DNA of 64,000 bases, taken from the NCBI GenBank assembly GCA_036785705.1, contig JAWUZG010000015.1:4727001-4791000 (forward strand). Direction: 5' to 3'. This document shows, one piece after another, positions 16,951-27,190 of the stretch. This DNA comes from Acanthornis magna. Taxonomy: Eukaryota > Chordata > Aves > Passeriformes > Acanthizidae. The position numbers and the translations under genes were made by a program. Below the pieces are notes generated by a model that ran no database searches, was not told where the DNA came from, and saw only the letters and a program-made list of their open reading frames with translations. Each line of letters begins with the position of its first letter. Position 1 is the first letter of the stretch.

Positions 16951-19900
16951 CTAAAATGCAGAGCAGCCTGAGTTAGGGCAGTGCAGTGCTCCAGGCCAGG
17001 AGGGGAGGCCAAGTCCCACCTTTGTGTTTTCAGTGCCCCTGCTCATTTCTCAGCACAAAGGGACTGGAACTGTGCCTCTGTGGTTGTGGTGTTTCCCAAT
17101 ACAGAGATGTCTTGCTGTGGCAGTCTTCCCCAGGAAGTGCAGTTCCTGGAGGCAGTGGCTCTGTGTGATGCCTTGGGGCAGGAGGCAGGGCCCATCAGGG
17201 TTTGATGCTGTGGGACCCCCTCACTGACCTGTCCCGCTGCTGTGGCTGGAGGAGAGCTCTCTCTCAGGCTGGTGTGAGCCCCAGGCACCTCTGCACAGGC
17301 TGTAAAAGTACCTGGATGGGGAGCAGCAGTTGGCAGGGACTTGACAGGAACCTCACTGCCTGCACAGGATCATCTGCAACCAGCCCTGGGACCTCTCCTG
17401 CCCCAGGGACATGTCTGCTCACATGGCTGTGCCTGCATGGCACAGGTCTGTGCCTGACAGCTGACTGGGCTGCCTCACTGGCTGTCCAGAGACTGGGGAG
17501 AAACAGGGAAATCCAAATAAAATTCCTGGGCAGAGGGGTAATAGGCTGGCACAACAGAGGTAACCCTGGCAAAGCCATTTAGCGAAGGCAAGTGCTGAGC
17601 TTGGTTTGCCAAACAAAACACAGACTGTTCCATCAGTCATACGGGGGTGGAGAGGGGGCTGGACTGAAATATGTCCCTTTGGAAGGGCTGAACTGCTGCT
17701 GTGTGGAGAGGAGCCCCCCTGCTGCCTCTCCCGAGGCTCCGCCACAGCCCTGAGCTCCGGCTCTGGTGGAAGGTGAGCTGGGCTGAGCCCTGTGTGCAGC
17801 CCTGGCTGCGAAGCTTCTTGTGCTGGGCTTGGCTGAAGAGCTGAGAATGACTCAGGACAGAGTCGCCCGAGGTCACACACCCTCGGAGCTGAACGCTGTG
17901 CTTTTGTCCTTGGAAGTGAGCAGCCGTAGGAAGGTATTTCAGTGAATTCTGCTCTTCCTGAGCTTCCATTGAAAGTGACTGATCTTTTGCTCAAAGGAGA
18001 TTCTTTAAGAATGTGGATAGAAACCTTTAAAATACCAAGTTTCCTTGTTCCCTGTCTTATTTTACACAAGAAAAGAGCAAAAAGATGTTTTGATCTCCCT
18101 AAGAGGGAAAAAAAACCCCTTCTTCCAAATGTATAACAATACTTCCTTGAAAAGGAGCAGCTTCCAGATGGAAAGGGTTTGGTTGGACTTCTGATTGCTC
18201 AAGTGAACTTTCAAGCAGTGGGTTTTACTGATGGGGGGGGCCTTTCTGATGGAAAACATCATCAGTGAGCTCTCTTTTCTGCTTGGACAGAGGGGAAGAG
18301 GAGGCTGATTAAGGGCTTGTGGTCTTGCATGAGGGTCTGATGTTGACACCAGGGAAGTCACTAAGAGAATTAGTGTCAGTGTCAGAAGTGCATGGACAGA
18401 CATGGGAAGAGGTGTCACACTAAGAAATGGGGTTTCTTATCATTCAAAGTCATTCTCAGCCTAGTCCCTGTTTTCAGCTGCTTGTGCTCCCAGCCAGGGG
18501 ACCAGCAGCTTCCCCAGCATTTCCCCTGGGAAGAGCAGAGTAGCTCCTGGCTCCTGCAGAGCTTCTTGTGCTAATGGGTAGCATCTCCTACCTCCTGCTC
18601 TATTACAGAATCACTTTGGCCCCTCAGAGAGCCAAGGAATGCTTGGAAGAAGAAAAAAAGGGACTTTGATAGACGTACAGGACTTCTGCCTTTAGAACAA
18701 ATCCCCTGCTTCCCTTTCTTTTTTCCTTTTTCATTTGAACTTGGAAAAACATGCTTCTTCTGTGCCTCTTCCCTAAATATATTCAAGAAAATCCCAAGTC
18801 AGATCTTTCTAGGTAGAGGAAATTATCTGAGGTGTCTATCAGTGGGTACCAGCAGACTGTGGCACCAGCCTCTGTAGAAAGTGCCAACCAGGAGATTTAA
18901 TCTACTAGAGAAGCTTCTATGTGACCTGAGAAGTTAAGTGCCAATGTAAATGAAAACCTAGCCCAACGGTGTCTGCTTCCCTTTCCTCTTGCTAGGATAC
19001 AGCCCTGTTACCACTTTCTTTCTGTCCCTGGTTTCTCTTCTTTGAATGATGTTTTTTTCTCTAGAATTGTTTTTTGAACATTTGAGATCCTTTTTTAAAA
19101 ATTTCTCTACTATTAGTTTCTTTGCAATTTTTTGTTTGTTTGTTTCTTGCTTTGTCCTTCTTCCCCTGTCCTGCTTTGTCTTCTCTTCCTTAGCTACAGC
19201 CTGCTTCCAGATTTTTGGGTATGCCTGTCTCCCTTTTTCCCTCGGGAATAAATCAGAAATGAAAGTCCTAAATCCCTTCCCAGATGTGTCTGTTATTTCA
19301 GAGGAGAAGCTGGGAAATTGAAGTGTCACCCTGCATGCAAGCAGCTTGACAGCTCTGCAAAACATTGTCACCTTCAAAATTCTCCCGAGGTGAGTGACTC
19401 CTTCACTGTCCATTCTGGCAGCATGTGAAAAAATGATTAATAAATAAATTCCCCTTAAGATGAAGAGCTTTTAGCACCATTCCAGAAGATGAAGCGTTAT
19501 AGCTTCGTTCCATCCTGTGCAGTGGGAGCAGCAGCATTGTGACAAAGATGTTGGAGAGCTGGGTAACTACCTCTTGCCATTTCTGAAAGCTCAACCTGAG
19601 CAGTCTTAAAAATACCTCTGTGTAGATGAAATGGAGCTTTTGCCATGCCTGCTGTTTTATAAAGCTGAAACATTTATACCCTAAAATTCTGCATTAGAAA
19701 AGCAGAAATCCTTTTAAGTGCCTCCCTGTGCCTCGTCGTGGCTGGCTTTGCCTACCTGTAACACACCGATGTGTTTCTCCTCACACTTTGGTTTGGCTCA
19801 AACACAGTTTCATTGCTGGGTGAGTAAAACACTGTTCGTTTGCCAGGGTAAAAGGAACTCACATCAACATAACAAATGAGAAAACTGTGCTACAGCTGGT

Positions 19901-20156
19901 AAACATCAAACCTGTTTTATAAAACTCATCTATAGTATAATTCCATTGGTTTGCATTTATGATGTAGTTCAATTATTGTTTTCTTCTATAACTTAGTACA
20001 GAAACATATTGGTACAAATCTTGGTGTGGTACAAAGGCTGTTGTACAAAGCTAATTCCTGATGCCAGCTTTGATTGCATTTCTGTGGTATTTTATTTTCT
20101 CCAACTTCCAAACAGACATTATCTTGTTAAATGCACAGAGAGAGGCTCCCACTTAC
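16951..20156 (-). other. GHRH: GHRH intron 1
   Basis: A 3.2-kb intron within the 5' UTR, with donor GTAAGT at 20,156 and acceptor ATTTTAG at 16,951 on the minus strand. Several ORFs up to 216 codons cross it but show no conserved motif. An additional noncoding exon cannot be excluded. Confidence 0.65.
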
Positions 20157-20343
20157 CGTTCCTGTAGATCAGCTTTCCAGATCAGCCCCTGCCCAGGTGT
20201 TCCTTCCCCTGTTGCAAATCCAAGTTCTCCTCTGGAGCTCTCTCCGTGAGCCCGCTGGGTCCGTGCCCCGCTCGGTGCCGGGCAGGACCCGGACTCGTGC
20301 TGAGCAGGGAGGACACTCCCGGATCTCCCCCAGTGTCCTCTGG
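20157..20343 (-). other. GHRH: GHRH noncoding exon 1
   Basis: On the minus strand the exon runs from about 30 nt below the TATA box to an excellent donor (ACG|GTAAGT, exon end 20,157). The sequence has several stop codons and no long ORF, as expected for 5' UTR. The exact start is inferred from the TATA distance. Confidence 0.65.
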
Positions 20344-20365
20344 CTGCCAGGGAGGTGCATCTCTG

Positions 20366-20374
20366 CCTTTTATA
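20366..20374 (-). promoter_or_regulatory. GHRH: GHRH TATA box
   Basis: TATAAAAGG on the minus strand, about 210 nt upstream of the exon-1 donor. It is a consensus TATA element in the right orientation and place for a tissue-restricted peptide hormone gene. Transcription start is expected near 20,343. Confidence 0.7.
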
Positions 20375-23300
20375 CCTGAGCTCCCTCAGGAGTCCTGTGG
20401 GCTTCCACGCGTCAGAGAATCAATTATCCTCCTGAATTTCAAAGGCTGTGTTTGCATCCTCTTTTCGTGTGCGTGTGTGTGCAGGGAGGTGGCGGGGAGG
20501 GGGTTATGCCTGTAGTCAGGGGTCATTTGCACGCCTTCTCTTTATCCCTCAAAGAGTGAAGAGCACATAATAACAGCAATAACCTGGCAGAGCGAATGAC
20601 AAATTCACTTTGCAAGGTAAACTTCTCTTTTCCTCTGCTATTGCATTTTTTCCTTCTACTCCACAATGAGAGCAAGTTAACCGTTAGTACTTTCTCACTC
20701 TGCCTGAACAGGAGGGTTGATCTTTTTGCTATTTTATTTTTCTTTGATTATCAGCCTTTTCCTTCTTCTCCTTTGTTACTCACACCTGCATTAGGGGGGC
20801 AGTTCATGCTTCAGTCCCTCACAAACATCACAGCTTCACACCAAGCACACAAAGCAGATGGAGAGCCCTGCTCTGTTCATGTGCTCTGGAAAAAAGCAGG
20901 GGTCTTCCCTGGGGTGCTGCGTGCACTGGCAGCTGTGTTCCTTCCTGGAACAAGGTTTATGAAAGCCCCATTAAAACCAGCACAGAGCCTTGGTGCCAAG
21001 AAGACTAGGACAGTTCAGAGGAGTTCAAAATGAGGTGCCAGCATGAGCTCCACCTGGCAGATTTTTCATATTGACTTTACAATGCCCAGAATTGATGGGG
21101 ACTCAGGCTGTCCTGTCCCAGGGCTTGCACGACTTGATGATGGGAAGAAGTTTCAGCAGGTGAGCTGACTCATGTCTGCCTGCTGCCAAATACCTTCCCC
21201 TGGCACCACAGTGGCATCACAGCTATTGGTGGCAGAGAGGGATGGTAGGGAGGATGGTGCATCTGGAGGTGCACATGGGCACCTCTTTGTGCAGGGGGTC
21301 AGAAGCATCCAGTGGTGGTCTAACTCTGCTATTGCCTCTCATTGCTTCTTGCAAATCAGGCGCGTATATCATCTGTGTCACCCACTGGAGACACTGGAGA
21401 AGGGGTTATCCGGGTAGCGCAGAGCAGGTTTTCCAAAATCCTTGTCCTGGTGCACACAGCTGCATGCGGTCCCTGCAAACTGGAAAGGGATTTTTGTTAG
21501 CTTTTTTTGAATCTCTTCATGTTCTCTCATGTGTGAGGCCAGTTGCACTGATTTTTCAGCATGATTTATTTTTCTTCCACTGTCTTGGTGCTGCACTGGC
21601 TGAACAGATGAATCAGACCATGTTGTTAAACCAGTTGAGAGCCAACGCTATTGCAGGGTATTATCTTATAGCCTGGTCTTGAGCTGATTCTCCATCCTCT
21701 TGGCCCCATGCCTTACACAGAGCTGCCGTATGATACCAGGCAATATTTCTCAGATGAAGGAGAATCAGTAGATCAGGGAGAATCAGTCTATAACTGACTT
21801 GTTTATAGCTGCCTGCTGCCCAGCTTGGGTTAGGAGGGCTGTGATCTGTGTTCATATCTCAATGAGCTTCTTTCACAGAAGGCTCTATTAGGCTCCATCA
21901 TGCCAGGGGTTTCCTTGTGCTGCCTGGGTTGGGTTCCTGTCATGCACAGCTGCACCCAGCAAGACCCACAACCTCAAGGCCTTTCTATGACTTCAGTTTA
22001 ATTGCAGGGAAGAGCAGAAAAGTCTAAAAATCCTCCAGGTTCTGTCCGGTATATCCAGCTTAGGAGTTCTGCAATAGCATAAATAGACCAGCTTTTCTGT
22101 TCCTGGGACTTCCTGTCCCAGCTTCAATCAAAACCTTCCTGTCTTCCCAAGACCCAGAAGGGTCATTTGTGAAGCTCCTCCACCAGGCTCCGTGGGCTCT
22201 CCCTCTGGCTTGTGAAGCTGCTTCTGCTGCAGAAATATCTGTGATCCCCACTGCTGCCTGGATGAAGATGCTGCAGACTGTGATAGGATCCAGAGCTGTT
22301 TGGAGCCAGTTTTGCATCCATCCCTGTTGGTGTTGCAGCGTGTGGTTTGAGCTGGCAGCTGTGGGCTCTGTACTCATGGGCATTTTTTTAGTAGGGTAGT
22401 CACACATATAGAGCTGGTGCCCCCTGCACATGCCAAGGGGGCTCTGGCTACAGTTCTGTGCTCCCCACAGCCCCAGAGCTGCCCCCAGGACTGTCAGTGG
22501 CATTCAAAGTCTAAACATACTGGCTGTGTGGCAACATTCCTCACAGGAACTTCACTTTAGGATTAGTATTGATAATAATTTGGCACAACAGATGACAAAC
22601 TTGATTTGCAAAATGAACAGCTTTTTCTCTTTAGAGTATCTCTTGGTTTGTCCCTAGAACCTTCCCAGTTTCTCCCCATCTCTCCTCCCTACCACAGCGG
22701 GTGCTGTCAGCATCCCCTGGCTCCCAAACCAGAGGTTTGTAACATTCATTACCTCCCACAGATCTTCATGTTAGCAACGAGCAGTGGGTAACTCTGCCCT
22801 CTAAACCCAAGCCTACACCAGTGCAAGCTCGATGGAATTTACAGCCAGGTACGAGCTGCCACAGGTATCCTCAGCATCTGGAACAGCCAGATTTCAATCA
22901 CATCCAAGCAGACCTACCCTCCCCACAGTCCTTGGGTGAAGCACACGCTAGCTACTCTTATTTCAGTGCCAATCCTTTGCTGACAAAGGACACAGAGTTG
23001 GGATCCTGAAGCAATTTCCCTGGTATTGATTTCTTCTTAGCTATACCTCCCCCAGTCTCCATGCCGTGCTTTAAAAAATCACCCCTGTCCATTCCAGGAG
23101 CAAAACATAACAGCTTCAGACCATTTCAGCTTGTGAAATGGTCCTGCTCACCCTGTGGGGTTGAAACTAATGACAGTCAGGAGTAACTCATCAAATGGAA
23201 AAAAGCCATTCTGTGCTCTCAGCTATCAAAAGCTTTTTTGCACTTCTCCAAAATGTGACACAGGGTGGCTGTGGGTCCCCAGCTTCTCCAGCCTCCACCA

Positions 23301-26280
23301 CTCCTGAGAGAACCCCACACAGCTGTTCCCTCTGGTTTGCTTTTACTTGAGAGGTGGGGTGGTGGCTAACTTGCGGCAAGTGCCCTAATGGTAAATTAAA
23401 CAGAACGGCCTAAGACTAAAAGTTATGGGGTTTTGCCTGAGTTTGCCATCACAGAGTTAGGATGGACCCCATTTTGGTTTAAGTGTCTTGCCCCAAGTGG
23501 CAGAACTCAGGCACATTATAATAAGTTCATAATCATTTAATTGCAGCGTTCATTGCTGCTGTGTTCACAGTAACTTTCATTCCTAAATTCTTTGTAAAAA
23601 TCCAGTCATTTCCGTGGAAGGCAAGCAAACTAAAATGAGATGAGAAAGACAAGATTTAGCCTGTGCTGCCAGTTCCTTCTAAGGAAGAAGCGAAAAAACC
23701 AAAACTTCAATGCAGCAGGTGTGGTGAGATTTGCCATTAGAAAATCATATGAGACTTGGTTTCTCCTTCTTGGAAGGATTAAGGGCTGAGACTTGGATCT
23801 TCAGATCCCCTCAAAACCCTTTGAACATCAATAGACTTCCTGGGGAGAATTTTCTCTTGAGGAATTCAAACTGGTAGGAAGCCAAATACAAACATTTATC
23901 AAAATAATCTCAAGGAAGGAGACACTCTGGATGAGAGCACTGTTTGCACTCTGAGAATGAGTCTGAAGCAGGGGATCAGATTAAAAATAGACAAATAAAT
24001 CAGAAATTCAAAATGTGCAAGAAGTGCTGTCAGAAAGGACTGTCTCATGGTGTTAAAAGCCTGCTTGAAAAGCCTACTTAATCTTCAAACATTAACTATC
24101 CCTGAGCCTGTACAATAGAGCAAATGGCAGCAGCCTGTGAGATGTGCATCTGTCAGGAGGCCCGATGGGCTCTGCAGGTGGGATCCATTTATAGAGCCTG
24201 TACCTGTCTGGCTCTGTTTATTTCCTAGCAGAGCTCTGGAGCATTTCAGCAACGCCCAAGTGAACTGCCAAGAGTTTCAGCCAGGCGTCAGCATGTTACA
24301 CTCAGCTGTGGGCTTGAGAGTTACTTATTCCTGAATTTCTGGCTCGCTAAATACCATCCCCATCCTCTTCCAACCCTGGCAGACACAGCTGAGATGCCAG
24401 CAGTGAATGTCAGTAATTAAGGAGCTCATCTTTGGTCTTACCACTCTCATTTCAGTTTGAAAAGGAGCCTTGGCTACAAGGTTACACAGCACGTTACAGC
24501 CAGAATCAGTGAACATGGAGAGGCAGCTTCAATCCTTTGAAAAGTCTCTGATACAAACCAGAATATGAGTGAGATGTTATTGACATTGAGAAGGCAAAAT
24601 GTGGTTTATGGAGAGGGAATGAGGAAGGCTGTGTTTCCAGTAAGGGATGAGAAATGAATGCAGTTGTGAGTGATTTTTTTCCTGGCTGAATGCAAATGTG
24701 CAGCCTGAGGGTGACAAGACCTTGGAGCACAAGGATCACACATTCAGTGAGTGGTAATAAAGAGGCCTCACTGCAAAGACATGCAGGAAATACCGCAATG
24801 CAAACCAAAGAAGAAATGTAGAAAGGACTAAAAAAGCCAAAGATTATTTAGATTTGGAGAAAGACTTCTTGCTTGAGCATTGTCTCTACTTAGAACTGAG
24901 TGCTGACAAAATTGTCATATCCACTTGTTGAATCAATTTTAGCCTTGAAACCCACTTGCATCTGGTAGGCTTTGGAAAAACCTTCCTTTTTAAAAAATAA
25001 AAGTTTCCTTTTTTGTCATTTCACAGTCAAGTGCAAGGAGTGGGTCAGTGTGATGCTGGCGGAAGGTGGGGAGCCACAGCAGGCTGATGGCACCACCTGC
25101 TTGTGGCACTCCTGACCTGGCCTGGAGAGTTTGGCAGCCTTGGGGTGAAATAGAGGGGGAGAGAAGGGGCACATTCCCTAAAAGCTGCACGTTTCACCTG
25201 TCTGCTTCTACTTGGAGTGAGTAGTGCCCTTTCTGTTGGGGAGAGAAGAAAAGGAATAAAATCTATAGTAATAGTTACAATCCATGAGTCTATTTTCCTC
25301 TTTGCCTGCAAACTCCATCTGCAAGGACTGGAGCCTCTGAGAAGGTGTGTGGAACAGCAGCACCAGCACATTCAGAGTACTGGTAGTACTGGGAAGAATT
25401 TAATCTGTCTGTTAATCCATTCTGATAAGATCCCTCCTGACATTTTCAAGAACTATTTCTTCCTCCTCCATGTTTTTTCATCCTAGATAGTCAGTGTTTG
25501 GGAGCTGAAAGGGTGAAAGGGCAGAATTTACTGCTTTTCTCAGCTCTGGCATTATCCCTTAGACACTCATCAGGGGCAGGGAAAGCTCTATTTAAGAGTA
25601 ATTTTTCTCTTAGGATTTTTATGCTAGGAGAGTTTCTATGTGCAAGTGTCTCTGGCTTCTACCATTCATTCAGCAGTGTTCTCCAGTTGTCTGTAAAGTC
25701 TTCTGCACTAAAACAACATGAAAGATTTCTAATCCAATTGCTGAAAATCTTTGAAATTGTTATCATTAATATCCATTTAATTCAAATGCTTGATAACAGC
25801 CTAGAAAATCCTTTTATTACAAATGCCATACCTTACTTCCTCAGTAGATAAGTAACTGATTAGATCTTCCCCAAAGTATTTAGGCTCTCTGGTAATAAAG
25901 CTCTGCAGCAAAACCAGCCTGGCACTTCTGATAGTTTAGGGTTAGGAAAAGGGCAAAACAAATCAGATTCTTTAAATACCACAAATGAGCAAAAGAGAGC
26001 CCAAGCTGTTTTTCCCTTTGTAGGTCATCTTATCAAGACATCTCCAGTTCAGAGCTGGAAACTGGACAGAACATTAAAAATAAAAGTAAAGTCCCCATCA
26101 AGAGCAAAGCCAGAGGCACATCTTAATTGTTGCTGCCAGAGTACATCAAGGGAGCAGATGAAAACCTTGTGGATGAAGAGAAACCCAGCAGGACTGAAAG
26201 GCCACATTATTGATGGTGGGATTAAAACACTCACATGGATTTAGGGGGTGAGTACATTAACCCTGAGGCATAAAGACCCG
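20375..26280. other. Intergenic, GHRH-MANBAL divergent interval
   Basis: Almost 6 kb upstream of GHRH and of the CR1 copy before MANBAL. ORFs up to about 147 codons occur on both strands without recognisable motifs, splice structure or biased composition. No RNA gene or clear repeat is seen. Regulatory elements for GHRH could lie here but none can be shown by eye. Confidence 0.6.
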
Positions 26281-26554
26281 GGGTGCTTCTGCCAGGGCAC
26301 CCAGCCAGGATGAGAGGGCACAGCCTTAAGCTGCACCAGGAGACATTTAGGTTCGACATTAGGAGGGATTTCTTCACAGAAGGGGTGATTAGACATTGGA
26401 ATGGGCTGCTCAGGGAGGTGCTGGCGTCACCATCCCTGGAGGTGTTTGAGGAAAGAGTGGATATGGCACTTAGTGCTCTGGTCTGGTTGATAATGGTGGT
26501 GTTGGGTTGGACTCAGAGGTCTTTTCCAGCCTCACTGATGCTGTGATTCTGTGA
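26281..26554 (+). mobile_element. CR1 LINE 3' fragment, sense
   Basis: The segment encodes the CR1 reverse-transcriptase end (FRFDIRRDFFTEGVIRHWNG then PSLEVFEERVDMAL) and finishes with the typical GGTTGGACTCAGAGGTCTTT and TGTGATTCTGTGA tail. It is a 5'-truncated dead copy that stops just before the GC-rich MANBAL promoter region. Confidence 0.92.
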
Positions 26555-26738
26555 CCCACCGGGGATCAGCACCCACAGTCTCCCACCGCCCACGGTGCCT
26601 GAAGCTGAGTGACCCCAGGGCGGTTTTGGGAGGACCACGGCAGGGGAGGCCCCAACCCCCTCACTGCCCCAGGCATCCCAGGCCCTGCACCGTCCCTAGG
26701 CCCCCCTTAGCAACGCGGTGCCACTGGGGGATGCTGGG

Positions 26739-26903
26739 GCGGTTGCCAGGGTAGTTGCCAGGGCGGTTGCCAGGGCGGTTGCCAGGGCGGTTGCTAGGGC
26801 TGGTTGCTAGGGCTGGTTGCTAGGGCTGGTTGCTGCGACTGTTGCCGGGGCGGTTGCTAGGGCCGGGTCCTGGGGCGGTTGCTAGGAGCGGTCGGTTGCT
26901 AGG
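26739..26903 (+). repeat. 12-13 bp tandem repeat, GTTGC(C/T)AGGGC units
   Basis: Twelve GTTGC cores start at 26742, 26754, 26766, 26778, 26790, 26803, 26816, 26829, 26841, 26853, 26878 and 26895. The consensus unit is GGTTGC(C/T)AGGGC(T/G). The array directly precedes the MANBAL CpG-island promoter. GTTGCCA/GTTGCTA equals the half-site of RFX (X-box) factors, which is a motif match only. Confidence 0.9.
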
Positions 26904-26904
26904 G

Positions 26905-27190
26905 TCAGGCCGGAAGCACTTCCAGCGGGCGGGAAGCACTTCCGGGGCGGTGCGGCCGCGGTGCGGAGCGAGCGGTGAGCGGGGCCGGCGCACCGCCGGG
27001 GCTGTGCGGGGTTCTGCGGGCAAGGGCCGCTGGCGAGGGGCAGCGGGGGCTTCAGCATCGTCCCGGGAGGCAGGTGCAGAGCCCGGGGGGCCTCGCTGGT
27101 CCTGCCGCGGCCGGGCGGCACCGCGGGAGCTGGGACGGGAGGGATGGAGGGATGGAGGGAGGAGGACGCCGGTGTCCCCACCCTGGGGAC
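26905..27190 (+). promoter_or_regulatory. MANBAL: CpG-island promoter of MANBAL
   Basis: A GC- and CpG-rich stretch with two copies of the 12-nt palindrome GGAAGCACTTCC (26,912-26,923 and 26,932-26,943), which are head-to-head ETS-type GGAA motifs 20 bp apart. There is no TATA box. A noncoding exon probably ends at the donor GCG|GTGAGC (exon end 26,974). The transcription start is inferred to be at about 26,945-26,965. Confidence 0.6.

Larger units (their letters stand above)
14030..20343 (-). other. GHRH: GHRH gene (growth hormone-releasing hormone)
   Basis: GHRH is a hypothalamic peptide of the glucagon/secretin superfamily that acts on the pituitary GHRH receptor (class B GPCR) to release growth hormone. 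The gene is complete on the minus strand: TATA box, noncoding exon 1, and five coding exons whose phases all agree (2,2,2,2), summing to 519 nt, that is 172 residues plus stop. Order of the precursor: signal peptide (1 to about 20), cryptic peptide ending EKR (28-71), GHRH starting at H75, the dibasic R122-R123, then a C-terminal peptide 124-172. The G102-K103-R104 amidation site predicts GHRH(1-27)-amide, and cleavage at R122-R123 predicts GHRH(1-47); both forms are, as I recall, those studied for chicken GHRH. Position between RPN2 and MANBAL on the opposite strand matches mammals. Confidence 0.95.
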
